Part shown: positions 56,018 to 64,000 of the stretch, piece after piece
How positions within the stretch are numbered: position 1 is the first letter of the stretch
Layout: each line of letters opens with the position of its first letter
Assembly (NCBI GenBank): GCA_030403585.1
Contig: JAUEPE010000005.1
Coordinates: 1-64,000, forward strand
Reading direction: 5' to 3'
DNA from: Frankia sp. RB7
GTDB taxonomy: Bacteria; Pseudomonadota; Alphaproteobacteria; Rhizobiales; Xanthobacteraceae
DNA: 64,000 nucleotides
Made by a program: the position numbers and the translations under genes
The notes under the pieces: model-generated
What the model was told of the DNA's origin: nothing
What the model saw: the letters and a program-made list of their open reading frames with translations, nothing else
Database searches by the model: none

Positions 56018-56262
56018 TGGACACATCTCGCTTTGCGCGACGGCGCTTGCACGTTTTTCCCATCCGCACGGGAACGGCGCTGTCACCCGGACGATATCGG
56101 CGGAGAAAAGCCCCGTTTGAAGCTCACGAAACCGAAAATCCGCCGAAACATTCGGCAACACGACCACCCCGCGCGCGACATATTCGGCCGCGATGGGCTG
56201 GCACCGGTTTACCATCGCACGCCGAGACGACGCCGAAAAGTTGCGCTCGGCAGCGCAGCATG

Positions 56263-56281
56263 TTTATGACAACATCATAAA
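56263..56281. promoter_or_regulatory. TTTATGA-N5-TCATAAA palindrome
   Basis: A perfect 7-bp inverted repeat with a CAACA spacer, AT-rich in a GC-rich genome, 42 bp upstream of the GT2 gene and in the divergent gap with the RMD1 gene. It is a likely operator; the regulator is unknown. Confidence 0.6.
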
Positions 56282-56323
56282 TAGCTACGCTTCTCCCGAA
56301 TTGCGGACATCGAAGTCTCAATC

Positions 56324-56899
56324 ATGCTGAGCGTCATCATCCCGACCGAAGGCGTCGAGCAGACCGCGGTCGCAACCCTGGCCGCGCTGGTCCCCGGTGC
56401 CGCGGCGGGCATCATCAAGGAAGTTTTGCTGGTCGACGGCACGAACAACGGCGTCATCGAGCGCGTTGCCGACGTCGCCGGCTGCCGTTTCATCGGCTGC
56501 GAGGGATCTTCGCAAGGTGCTGCGCTGGCCGCCGGCGCGCTCCAGGCGCGTTCGCCCTGGCTGATGTTTCTCCCTGCCGGTGCGGTGCTGGACACCGGCT
56601 GGATCGAGGAGACCACCCAGTTCATCCAGGCCGTCGCGGCCAGCGGTCGGGATCGTGCGGCCGTGTTCCGCTATGCCCGGTCGCCTTACGCTGATACCGG
56701 CTTCCGCGACGTGCTGTGGTCCGTGGCACGCAAGCTGATCGGCCCCCTCGGCGATCAGGGGCTTTTAATCGCGCGCGATCATTACGACCGGATCGGCGGC
56801 TACCCGCCCCAGGCCCGCCGGTCCGAGGCGCGGCTGCTCAGGCGGCTCGGCCGCTCCTCCCGGACAATGTTGCGCAGCCGGATCGTCATGGTCGCGTGA
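56324..56899 (+). CDS. short GT2-family glycosyltransferase
   Basis: A 191-residue GT-A fold protein. It begins MLSVIIPTEGVEQTAVATLAALVPGAAAG, then an LLVDGTNNGV nucleotide-site strand, GSSQGAALAAGALQARSPWLMFLPAGAVLDTGWIEE with the acidic turn at the DxD position reduced to AGAVLD, and a GLLIARDHYDRIGGYPP acceptor segment. It is shorter than typical GT2 enzymes (~250 residues or more), with no membrane helix. The degenerate DxD suggests altered metal use or no activity. Confidence 0.78.
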   Translation: MLSVIIPTEGVEQTAVATLAALVPGAAAGIIKEVLLVDGTNNGVIERVADVAGCRFIGCEGSSQGAALAAGALQARSPWLMFLPAGAVLDTGWIEETTQFIQAVAASGRDRAAVFRYARSPYADTGFRDVLWSVARKLIGPLGDQGLLIARDHYDRIGGYPPQARRSEARLLRRLGRSSRTMLRSRIVMVA

Positions 56900-56912
56900 G
56901 GTCACCTGATAC

Positions 56913-56946
56913 TTGCCAAAGTCAAATAATTATTTGACAATGGCAA
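56913..56946. promoter_or_regulatory. near-perfect 34-bp palindrome, MarR operator candidate
   Basis: The core GTCAAATAATTATTTGAC (56921-56938) is a perfect 18-bp palindrome. It is flanked by TTGCCA (56913-56918) and its complement TGGCAA (56941-56946), with only the AA spacers unpaired. It ends 15 bp before the ATG of the MarR-GNAT gene. Confidence 0.8.
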
Positions 56947-56961
56947 CTATTGAGGTGTCCC

Positions 56962-57891
56962 ATGCCATTCGACGGTACCGACGGCCAGATCGCAGCGGTT
57001 CGCGCCTTCAACCGATTCTATACCCGCAAGCTCGGCGTGCTCGACCAGCACCTGGGAAACAGCCCGTTTTCGCTCAGCGAGGCTCGCGTGCTCTATGAGC
57101 TCGCGCATCGCGACGACCTTGCGGCCAAAGAGATCGGAAACGAGCTCAGTCTCGATCCCGGCTATCTCAGCCGCATCGTGCAGAGCTTCGACGAGAAGGG
57201 ACTGATCACACGAAGGCCGCTGCCGGCAGATCGCAGGCAATACCAGCTCAGCCTCACCGCCAAGGGCCGCCAGACCTTCGCCAAGCTGAGCCTGAGCTCG
57301 CAAAACGAGGTCGCAGCAATGCTGGCTCAGCTTTCGGCCGGCGATGCGACGCGGCTCACACAGGCCATGGCGACCATCGAGGCCGTGCTGGAGCAACGCC
57401 AGAGCCAACCCGCCGCTGTCGTGCTGCGCAGCCACCGCATCGGCGACATGGGCTGGGTCATCTCCCGGCAGGCCGCCGCCTATGCTGCGGACTACAACTG
57501 GGACTTCAGCTACGAGGCGCTGGTCGCCGAGATCTGTGCACAGTTCATCAGGAACTATGACGCCGCGCGCGAGCACTGCTGGATCGCGGAAGTCGGTGGC
57601 GAGCCGGTCGGCTCGATCTTTCTGGTCAAGGCCACGGACGAGATCGCAAAACTCCGCCTGTTGCAGGTGGAGAAGAAAGCCCGCGGGCTCGGTGTCGGCC
57701 GCGCTCTGGTCGAGCAATGCATGCAAGGCGCGCGCGAGCGGGGCTATCGGCGCATGACGCTGTGGACGCAGAGTATTCTGGTCGCCGCACGCGGCATCTA
57801 TCAGAATGCAGGATTCAAGCTGGTCGCCACCGAGCCGCATCGCAGCTTTGGTGCCGATCTAGTCGGCGAGACCTGGGAGCGGGATCTCTGA
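56962..57891 (+). CDS. MarR-family regulator fused to GNAT acetyltransferase
   Basis: A 309-residue two-domain protein. The N-terminal MarR winged helix (about residues 5-140) has FSLSEARVLYELAHRDDLAAKEIGNELSLDPGYLSRIVQSFDEKGLI and the wing RRPLPADRRQYQLSLTAKG. The C-terminal GNAT domain (about 150-305) has VEKKARGLGVGRALVEQCMQGARERGYRRMTLWTQ (acetyl-CoA loop) and YQNAGFKLVAT. This fusion is a known bacterial architecture. A large palindrome just upstream suggests autoregulation. The ATG at 56962 has GAGGTG before it. Confidence 0.92.
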   Translation: MPFDGTDGQIAAVRAFNRFYTRKLGVLDQHLGNSPFSLSEARVLYELAHRDDLAAKEIGNELSLDPGYLSRIVQSFDEKGLITRRPLPADRRQYQLSLTAKGRQTFAKLSLSSQNEVAAMLAQLSAGDATRLTQAMATIEAVLEQRQSQPAAVVLRSHRIGDMGWVISRQAAAYAADYNWDFSYEALVAEICAQFIRNYDAAREHCWIAEVGGEPVGSIFLVKATDEIAKLRLLQVEKKARGLGVGRALVEQCMQGARERGYRRMTLWTQSILVAARGIYQNAGFKLVATEPHRSFGADLVGETWERDL

Positions 57892-57923
57892 TTGTTTCGC
57901 GACGAGCGAGATGCGCATAAATG

Positions 57924-58071
57924 CGCCCTCGCCCCTTGCGGGAGAGGGCAGCGACGCTGGTAGACAGGACCTCACCTGGGTGAGGGGTATGTCTCAGCGA
58001 ACGTCGGTGCGTGCGGAAAGATAGTCGCTCATCCGGCGCTTCGCGCCACCTTCCCCGCAAGGGGGGAAGGG
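57924..58071. repeat. intergenic repeat, CTCGCCCCTTGCGGG family
   Basis: GCCCTCGCCCCTTGCGGGAGAGGG opens the element, CCTCACCTGGGTGAGGGG lies in the middle and CCTTCCCCGCAAGGGGGGAAGG closes it. It fills the gap between the converging MarR-GNAT and moaB genes. Confidence 0.8.
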
Positions 58072-58078
58072 AAGAAAG

Positions 58079-58642
58079 TCACACCGTCGCGCCCTGCGCC
58101 TTCGGCCTGCGCAGGTGCTCGTCAAGCCGCGGCATGATCTCGACGAAATTGCAGGGGCGCGTGCGGTAGTCGAGTTGGGCGGCGAGGATGCCGTCCCAGC
58201 CGTCTCGGCACGCGCCGGGCGAGCCTGGCAGGCAGAAGATGTAGGTCGCACCTGTTACGCCTGCGGTGGCGCGGCTCTGGATCGTCGATGTCCCAATCTT
58301 GGCGTGGCTCAGCATGTGGAAGGCTATCGAGAAGCCATCCATGCGCTTCTCGAACAGCGGCTCGATCGCCTCCGGCGTGACGTCACGCCCGGTAAAGCCC
58401 GTGCCGCCGGTGGTGATGACAACGTCGACGCCGGCATCGGCAACCCAGCGGCGGATCACGGCGCGGATCGCCTCGACGTCGTCGGTGACGATCTCGCGCG
58501 CGGCGAGGTGATGGCCGGCTGCCGTAAGGCGATCGGCGAGCGTCTGGCCGGATTTGTCATCGGCGAGCGCGCGCGTGTCGGAGACGGTGAGCACCGCGAT
58601 GTTGAGCGGGATGAATTGTCTGGTTTCGTCGATGGAGGCCAT
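58079..58642 (-). CDS. moaB: molybdenum cofactor biosynthesis protein B
   Basis: A 187-residue protein of the MoaB/MogA family, which adenylylates molybdopterin for metal insertion. It has LNIAVLTVSDTRALADDKSGQTLADRL (13-39), ITTGGTGFTGRDVTPEAIEPLFEK (76-99) and the LPGSPGACRDGWD loop. The ATG at 58642 is preferred; a longer frame crosses a repeat. It lies downstream of ypfJ on the same strand, separated by a repeat. Confidence 0.93.
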   Translation of the reverse strand: MASIDETRQFIPLNIAVLTVSDTRALADDKSGQTLADRLTAAGHHLAAREIVTDDVEAIRAVIRRWVADAGVDVVITTGGTGFTGRDVTPEAIEPLFEKRMDGFSIAFHMLSHAKIGTSTIQSRATAGVTGATYIFCLPGSPGACRDGWDGILAAQLDYRTRPCNFVEIMPRLDEHLRRPKAQGATV

Positions 58643-58671
58643 TGCTTCACTCCTGCTTCCGCAACCACCGC

Positions 58672-58770
58672 CGTCATCCTGAGGTGCGCGCCCTTGCGCG
58701 CCTCGAAGGATGGGCCGCGGCCCCGCCATCCTTCGAGGCTCGCCGAAGCGGCGAGCACCTCAGGATGACG
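58672..58770. repeat. CATCCTGAGG/CATCCTTCGAGG long palindrome
   Basis: CGTCATCCTGAGGTGCGC and CGCCTCGAAGGATGGG on the left face CCATCCTTCGAGG and CACCTCAGGATGACG on the right, a ~99-bp near-perfect inverted repeat between moaB and ypfJ. It is the longest copy of this family in the window. Confidence 0.88.
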
Positions 58771-58784
58771 CCACTGATAGCTTA

Positions 58785-59717
58785 CTACGGCCCGCCGCCG
58801 AACGTGTTGCAAGCCTGCACATTGCCCTGCTGATAGCCGGTCATGAACCACTGCTTGCGTTGCGCGGCCGAACCATGGGTGAAGGAGTCAGGCACGACGC
58901 GCCCCGTGGCCTGACGCTGCAGCGTATCGTCGCCGATCGCGCTCGCGGTGGTCAGAGCGGCGTCGATGTCGCCGGCTTCGAGGAAATTCGGGCGCTTCTT
59001 CGCCTCGCGATTGACCCAGACGCCGGACAGACAGTCGGCCTGCAATTCGACCTTCACCTGAAGCGCGTTCGACTCGGCCTTGCTGCCGGCCTGCTGTTGC
59101 AGTCGCGTCACCTTCGGAATGATGCCGAGCAGGTTCTGGATGTGATGGCCGGCCTCATGCGCGATGATGTAGGCGGTGGTGAAATTGCACGCGGACTTGC
59201 CGGAGCAGCCGCGGAAGCGCGTCTCGACCTCGCGGAAGAAGCCGGTGTCGAGGAAGATGGTGCGGTCCGGCGGACAGTAGAACGGGCCCATCGCCGACTC
59301 CGCACGGCCACAGCGGCCGCCATTGGTGGCGTTGCGGAACAGCACGACCTTCGGGCCGGTGTAGGACTGGCCGCTGGCCTGGAAGATCTCGCTCCAGCGA
59401 TCGTCGATCTCACCGAGGATGCCGGAGATCATGCTGCCCATCTCGTCGGTCGGCGCGCCGCGCTTGGCCTGGGAAGACGGACGGTCGCTCTGGTAGCTCG
59501 GCGCCTGGCCGCCACCGGTGAGGATCTCGGCGCCGCCGATCAGGATGCGCGGATCGATGCCGAAGGCATAGCCGACCAGGCCGAGCACGATGATGGTGCC
59601 GATGCCGAGGCCGCCACCGCCCATCGGCAGGCCGAACCCGCCGCCGCCTCCACCGCCGCCACTGTCGTCGCGACGGTCTTCGACGTCGTCGCTGCGGCGG
59701 AAATCATCGTAGCGCAT
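58785..59717 (-). CDS. ypfJ: YpfJ-family neutral zinc metallopeptidase
   Basis: A 310-residue protein with a Gly-rich N-terminal stretch (residues ~20-40), one transmembrane helix (40-57, GTIIVLGLVGYAFG) and a zincin domain with AHEAGHHIQNLLG (His187, Glu188, His191). The block GPKVVLFRNATNGGRCGRAESAMGPFYCPPDRTIFLD is characteristic of YpfJ proteins. Orientation puts the peptidase in the periplasm. Substrate unknown. Confidence 0.92.
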   Translation of the reverse strand: MRYDDFRRSDDVEDRRDDSGGGGGGGGFGLPMGGGGLGIGTIIVLGLVGYAFGIDPRILIGGAEILTGGGQAPSYQSDRPSSQAKRGAPTDEMGSMISGILGEIDDRWSEIFQASGQSYTGPKVVLFRNATNGGRCGRAESAMGPFYCPPDRTIFLDTGFFREVETRFRGCSGKSACNFTTAYIIAHEAGHHIQNLLGIIPKVTRLQQQAGSKAESNALQVKVELQADCLSGVWVNREAKKRPNFLEAGDIDAALTTASAIGDDTLQRQATGRVVPDSFTHGSAAQRKQWFMTGYQQGNVQACNTFGGGP

Positions 59718-59857
59718 GGCGGGCTTCCCTCAGGTCGGCGATTGCATGGCGTGAGCACGCGGAAAGCTCAACGCGCCACAGACGTAAAATTTCCATTGCG
59801 TTAATCAATATCCCCCCCGGCAATTATTGCCTAGTGCGGCAGCGTGCGACGCCAGCA

Positions 59858-59889
59858 ATTTTTTCCGAGGGCCATGCATTTTTTCCGAG
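59858..59889. repeat. direct repeat ATTTTTTCCGAG (two copies)
   Basis: The 12-mer occurs at 59858-59869 and 59878-59889, 20 bp start to start (two helical turns). It lies in the AT-rich 405-bp gap between ypfJ and ccrM, which otherwise contains no convincing gene. Possible binding sites for a regulator or nucleoid protein. Confidence 0.6.
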
Positions 59890-60103
59890 AGAACTTTGGA
59901 GTCTTTTCCAGCTCCAGCCACTCCCGCAACGCGAAGAAATGCGAAACACACTGTAAAACACGGCAAATGCGCGCAGCTCCTCGCGCGCAACGCGCGATGG
60001 CCGGCCTGCTCACGAAAGCAGCGGGTTAAGTCGATTTTTACTTTGCCGCTTCATTGTAACGATCAGTCGGTTGTTTGGTCCCGCGTCGCCGACAGCGTCG
60101 CCT

Positions 60104-61253
<1,150 letters not shown>

Positions 61254-61263
61254 CCGCGCTCTT

Positions 61264-61369
61264 GGTCATTCCGGGGCTCGCGAAGCGAGAACCCGGAATC
61301 CATCGAACCACGTCACAAGCCGCCTGATGGATTCCGGGCTCGCGCCAAGAGGCGCGCCCCGGAATGACC
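61264..61369. repeat. GGTCATTCCGGGGC/GGAATGACC palindrome
   Basis: GGTCATTCCGGGGCTCGCG and CCCGGAATCCATC on the left face GATGGATTCCGGG and CGCCCCGGAATGACC on the right. Two stacked inverted repeats in about 106 bp, after ccrM. The rest of 61370-61575 shows no gene. Confidence 0.88.
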
Positions 61370-61575
61370 GCCGCGGGTTGTCGGGGGACCGCAGCCCTTA
61401 CGGCCGCGAACGGCCTTTGTTACGCTGGCCGGTCTGCGCGGAGCGCAGGCACCACCTGTCAATTCCATCCCTTGTGCGACCAGCTTCACTTCAGGCATGA
61501 AAAGCCGCCGCGCGGCAATGATGCTGCGTCCGCTCTCGGCCACCAACATCTGCACCACTCCCTGGGAGACGCCCG

Positions 61576-62256
61576 ATGCTCAAATTCTATTTCAACGGAT
61601 CGCCGAACCCGACCAAGGTAGCGCTGTTCCTTGAAGAGGCCGGCCTGCCGTTCGAGCCCGTGAAGATCGACACCCGCAAAGGCGACCAGTTCGCGCCGGA
61701 CTATCTGAAGATCAATCCGAACGCCAAGGTGCCGGCGATCGACGATAACGGCACGATCGTTTTCGATTCCAACGCCATCCTGCTCTATCTCGCCGAGAAG
61801 ACCGGACAATTCCTGCCGGCGAACCGGGCCGAATTGCTGTCCTGGCTGATGTTCGTGGCCACAGGCGTCGGGCCGTATTCGGGTCAGGCGGTGCACTTCA
61901 AGCATTTTGCGCCGAAGGACCAGAACCACGACTACGCCCATAACCGCTATCAGTACGAGACCGACCGTCACTACAAGATTCTCGACGGTCACCTCAAAGG
62001 CCGCAGCTATATGGTCGGCGACAGCTATTCGATCGTCGACATGGCGCTGTGGGGCTGGGCGCGGATGCTGCCGTTCAAGCTCGGCGACGACGCCTTTGCG
62101 CGCTACCCGAACGTGAAGCGGTTGATCGACGAGATCTCGGCGCGGCCGGCAGCTAGCCGCGCGATCGCGCTGAAGGACAAGTTCACCTTCAAGGCCGAGA
62201 TGGACGACGAGGCCCGCCGCAACATGTTCGGGCACATGACGACGAAAGTGGCTTGA
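61576..62256 (+). CDS. glutathione S-transferase family protein
   Basis: A 226-residue GST with an N-terminal thioredoxin-like domain (MLKFYFNGSPNPTKVALFLEEAGLPFE..., residues 1-80, including NPNAKVPAID with the cis-Pro and FDSNAILLYLAEK with the glutathione-binding Ser) and a helical C-terminal domain (YMVGDSYSIVDMALWGWARM). The N-terminal motif places Ser/Asn near the catalytic position, as in Nu/YfcG-like bacterial GSTs. GGGAGA precedes the ATG. It converges on MCP 5 across a bidirectional terminator. Confidence 0.92.
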   Translation: MLKFYFNGSPNPTKVALFLEEAGLPFEPVKIDTRKGDQFAPDYLKINPNAKVPAIDDNGTIVFDSNAILLYLAEKTGQFLPANRAELLSWLMFVATGVGPYSGQAVHFKHFAPKDQNHDYAHNRYQYETDRHYKILDGHLKGRSYMVGDSYSIVDMALWGWARMLPFKLGDDAFARYPNVKRLIDEISARPAASRAIALKDKFTFKAEMDDEARRNMFGHMTTKVA

Positions 62257-62274
62257 GCACACCGCGTCGCGATG

Positions 62275-62303
62275 AAAGGCCACGCGCATGCGCGTGGCCT
62301 TTT
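62275..62303. terminator. bidirectional intrinsic terminator
   Basis: AAAGGCCACGCGCA followed by its exact reverse complement forms a perfect 28-bp palindrome, with TTTT on the plus strand. It lies between the converging GST stop (62256) and the MCP 5 stop (62308) and can end both transcripts. Confidence 0.93.
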
Positions 62304-62307
62304 GCTT

Positions 62308-64000
62308 TCAGGCGGCGTGGACCGAGCTCAGGAATTTGGCGACTTCCTGCTTCAGCCGGTTGCTGTCGGCCGACAGCGAGCGCGCTGCCGACAGCACCTG
62401 CGAGGACGCCGAGCCGGTGTCGGAGGCGCCGCGCTGGACGTCACCGATATTGGTGGAGACGCGCTGGGTGCCGTGGGCGGCCTGCTGAACGTTGCGGGAG
62501 ATTTCCTGCGTGGCCGCGCCCTGCTGTTCCACGGCGGCGGCAACCGTCGATGAAATTTCCGACAGCCGCTCGATGGTGCCGCTGATCTCCCGGATGGAGC
62601 CGACCGACTCTTCAGTCGCGGCCTGGATGCCGGAGACCTGCTGGGCGATCTCGCCCGTAGCCTTCGCGGTCTGCTCGGCCAGCGCCTTGACCTCGGAGGC
62701 GACCACCGCAAAACCGCGGCCGGCTTCGCCTGCGCGGGCCGCCTCGATGGTGGCGTTCAGCGCCAGTAGATTGGTCTGGCCGGCGATGGTGCTGATCAGC
62801 TCGACCACGTCGCCGATGCGGGCGGCCGCCTTGGAGAGCTCGCTGACGCGGGCGTTGGTCTTGGTCGCCTGCCCCACGGCCTCGCTGGCGATGCGGGCGG
62901 ATTCCTGGACCTGACGCGCGATCTCGCTCACCGAGGACGACAGCTCTTCGGTGGCGGACGCCACGGCCTGGACGTTGGTCGAAGCCTCCTGCGAGGCGGA
63001 GGCGACTTCCGTCGACAGATCCTGGGCACGCGTCGCCGTCGTGGTCAGGGTGCCGGCGGAGGCTTCGAGCTCGCTCGAGGCCGACGACACGGTGTCGACG
63101 ATCTCGCCGACCGCCTGCTCGAACTGGTTGGCGAGCCGGACCATGTCCTGCTTGCGGTCCTCGGCCTGCCGCGCCTCGGTCTCGGTCTGCTCGTGGCGCA
63201 TCCGCTCGGTGTCGATCATGTTGTCCTTGAACACCTGGATCGCCTTGGCCATGTCGCCGATCTCGTCGGCCTTGCCACGCGAGGGGATCTCGACCGCGAG
63301 ATCGCCGCCGGCGAGCAGCCCCATCGCCCGCGTCATCGAGGTCAGCGGACCGACGATGCTGCGGGCGATCAGGACAGCGACGATCAATCCGAACAGGGTG
63401 GCCACCCCGCCCACGATCTCCTGCATGGACGTCGTGCCGTCGATCGCGGCGTCGGCCTGGTTGCGCGAGTCCTTGTAGTCCTTCTTCAGCGCGGTCTCGG
63501 CAACCTTGAGCTTGGCGATGCTGTCGACGATGAGAGGCGCGAGGCTCTTGTGGTAGATCTCGTCGGCCTGGAGCATCGCGGCCGACGTGGTCTCGAATGC
63601 GGATTTGTAGATTCCGAGCGAGCTCTTCACCGGCGCCAGCGTGGCGCGCAATTCCGTCGCCTGCGGGCTCTTTTCGAGCGCGGCGAGCCGCTGCGACGCC
63701 CTGTCCACATTGGTCCTGAAGTTGGCGGGACCCTTGGTGTCGCGCAGCGCCAGGAAGCGCCAGTTCGCGATCTGAACCAGAAGCAGCCGGGATTCGAGGT
63801 CCGCGACGAGCGACGCGGTGTCTTCGTCGACGGCCGCGCGCGCCACATCGACGAGCTTGTTCATCTTGACGGTCAGGTCGTCGCCGCTCGGCAGCAGCGT
63901 CGCTTTGCCGGTCCGCGCCTCGTTGACGGCGTCGCCGAGATTGTCGCGCAGAGCCTTCATCTTCGCGATGTCGGCGATCAGACCGTTGTAGAGATTTCGC
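62308..64000 (-). CDS. methyl-accepting chemotaxis protein, N-terminus beyond window (MCP 5)
   Basis: The frame runs off the right edge (codons before the internal Met at 63960 remain open, reading [11 protein letters not shown]). The visible part has a helical sensor region, one transmembrane helix (around [25 protein letters not shown]), HAMP ([41 protein letters not shown]) and the signalling domain with [19 protein letters not shown]. It ends FLSSVHAA, like the four tandem MCPs 46 kb away. Sensor type unknown. Confidence 0.9.
   Translation of the reverse strand, partial: RNLYNGLIADIAKMKALRDNLGDAVNEARTGKATLLPSGDDLTVKMNKLVDVARAAVDEDTASLVADLESRLLLVQIANWRFLALRDTKGPANFRTNVDRASQRLAALEKSPQATELRATLAPVKSSLGIYKSAFETTSAAMLQADEIYHKSLAPLIVDSIAKLKVAETALKKDYKDSRNQADAAIDGTTSMQEIVGGVATLFGLIVAVLIARSIVGPLTSMTRAMGLLAGGDLAVEIPSRGKADEIGDMAKAIQVFKDNMIDTERMRHEQTETEARQAEDRKQDMVRLANQFEQAVGEIVDTVSSASSELEASAGTLTTTATRAQDLSTEVASASQEASTNVQAVASATEELSSSVSEIARQVQESARIASEAVGQATKTNARVSELSKAAARIGDVVELISTIAGQTNLLALNATIEAARAGEAGRGFAVVASEVKALAEQTAKATGEIAQQVSGIQAATEESVGSIREISGTIERLSEISSTVAAAVEQQGAATQEISRNVQQAAHGTQRVSTNIGDVQRGASDTGSASSQVLSAARSLSADSNRLKQEVAKFLSSVHAA

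Overview
The window is a GC-rich (roughly 64-65% by eye), gene-dense piece of an alphaproteobacterial chromosome, most likely Bradyrhizobium or a close relative (Nitrobacteraceae). This rests on the CcrM-type DNA methyltransferase, the Nudix-like NAD regulator together with nadABC, small families common in Rhizobiales (DUF1236, DUF3096, DUF2007 and a DUF6894-like protein), a long-chain polyprenyl diphosphate synthase, a separate-subunit glycyl-tRNA synthetase, and several families of short intergenic palindromes typical of these genomes. I saw no tRNA, rRNA, transposase, prophage or CRISPR array.

Layout. 0-8.3 kb: dihydroorotase (pyrC), diverging from an overlapping run ygfZ-tag-HD hydrolase, then a small tyrosine phosphatase, a NadQ-like regulator and a DUF2339 membrane protein. 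8.3-16.2 kb: four tandem methyl-accepting chemotaxis proteins on the minus strand; a fifth runs off the right edge (62.3-64 kb). 16.4-19.8 kb: two small hypothetical genes, then an MFS transporter with an AcuI-like reductase. 20-23.8 kb: nadA-nadB-nadC behind two matching operator-like boxes. 24-29.6 kb: SleB-type cell wall hydrolase, pyruvate phosphate dikinase with an unusual Ala/Lys/Pro-rich N-terminal tail, and small membrane or secreted proteins. 29.6-35.4 kb: a structured intergenic element, glyS/glyQ, an S49 peptidase, a TrmN6-like methyltransferase and DUF2007. 35.5-39.3 kb: polyprenyl synthase, then HxlR regulator, KAS-II-like enzyme and LysE exporter. 39.3-46.7 kb: Gly/His/Trp-rich secreted protein, alpha/beta hydrolase, ispE, TPR protein, ETF-QO and a family-4-like uracil-DNA glycosylase. 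46.7-50.8 kb: GT39-like membrane protein, rnhB, VOC protein and radical SAM protein. 51-54.6 kb: phosphoketolase plus acetate kinase. 54.8-62.3 kb: GIY-YIG, RMD1-family, GT2, MarR-GNAT, moaB, ypfJ, ccrM and GST.

How genes work together. nadQ and nadABC plausibly form one regulatory circuit for de novo NAD synthesis although 15 kb apart. xfp-ackA is a compact sugar-phosphate-to-acetate/ATP module. HxlR-KAS-LysE is a self-regulated small operon candidate. The TPR gene and ispE are probably co-transcribed. ccrM carries its own GANTC methylation sites at its start, which suggests cell-cycle feedback.

The most interesting signals are non-coding: a 30-bp perfect palindrome inside nadQ, a 34-bp near-perfect palindrome before the MarR-GNAT gene, a shared GTTAAC element upstream of all four tandem chemoreceptors, paired boxes before nadA, and a structured element with a strong terminator at 29.64-29.80 kb. 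I did not find a clearly new multi-gene system such as an uncharacterised defence island.
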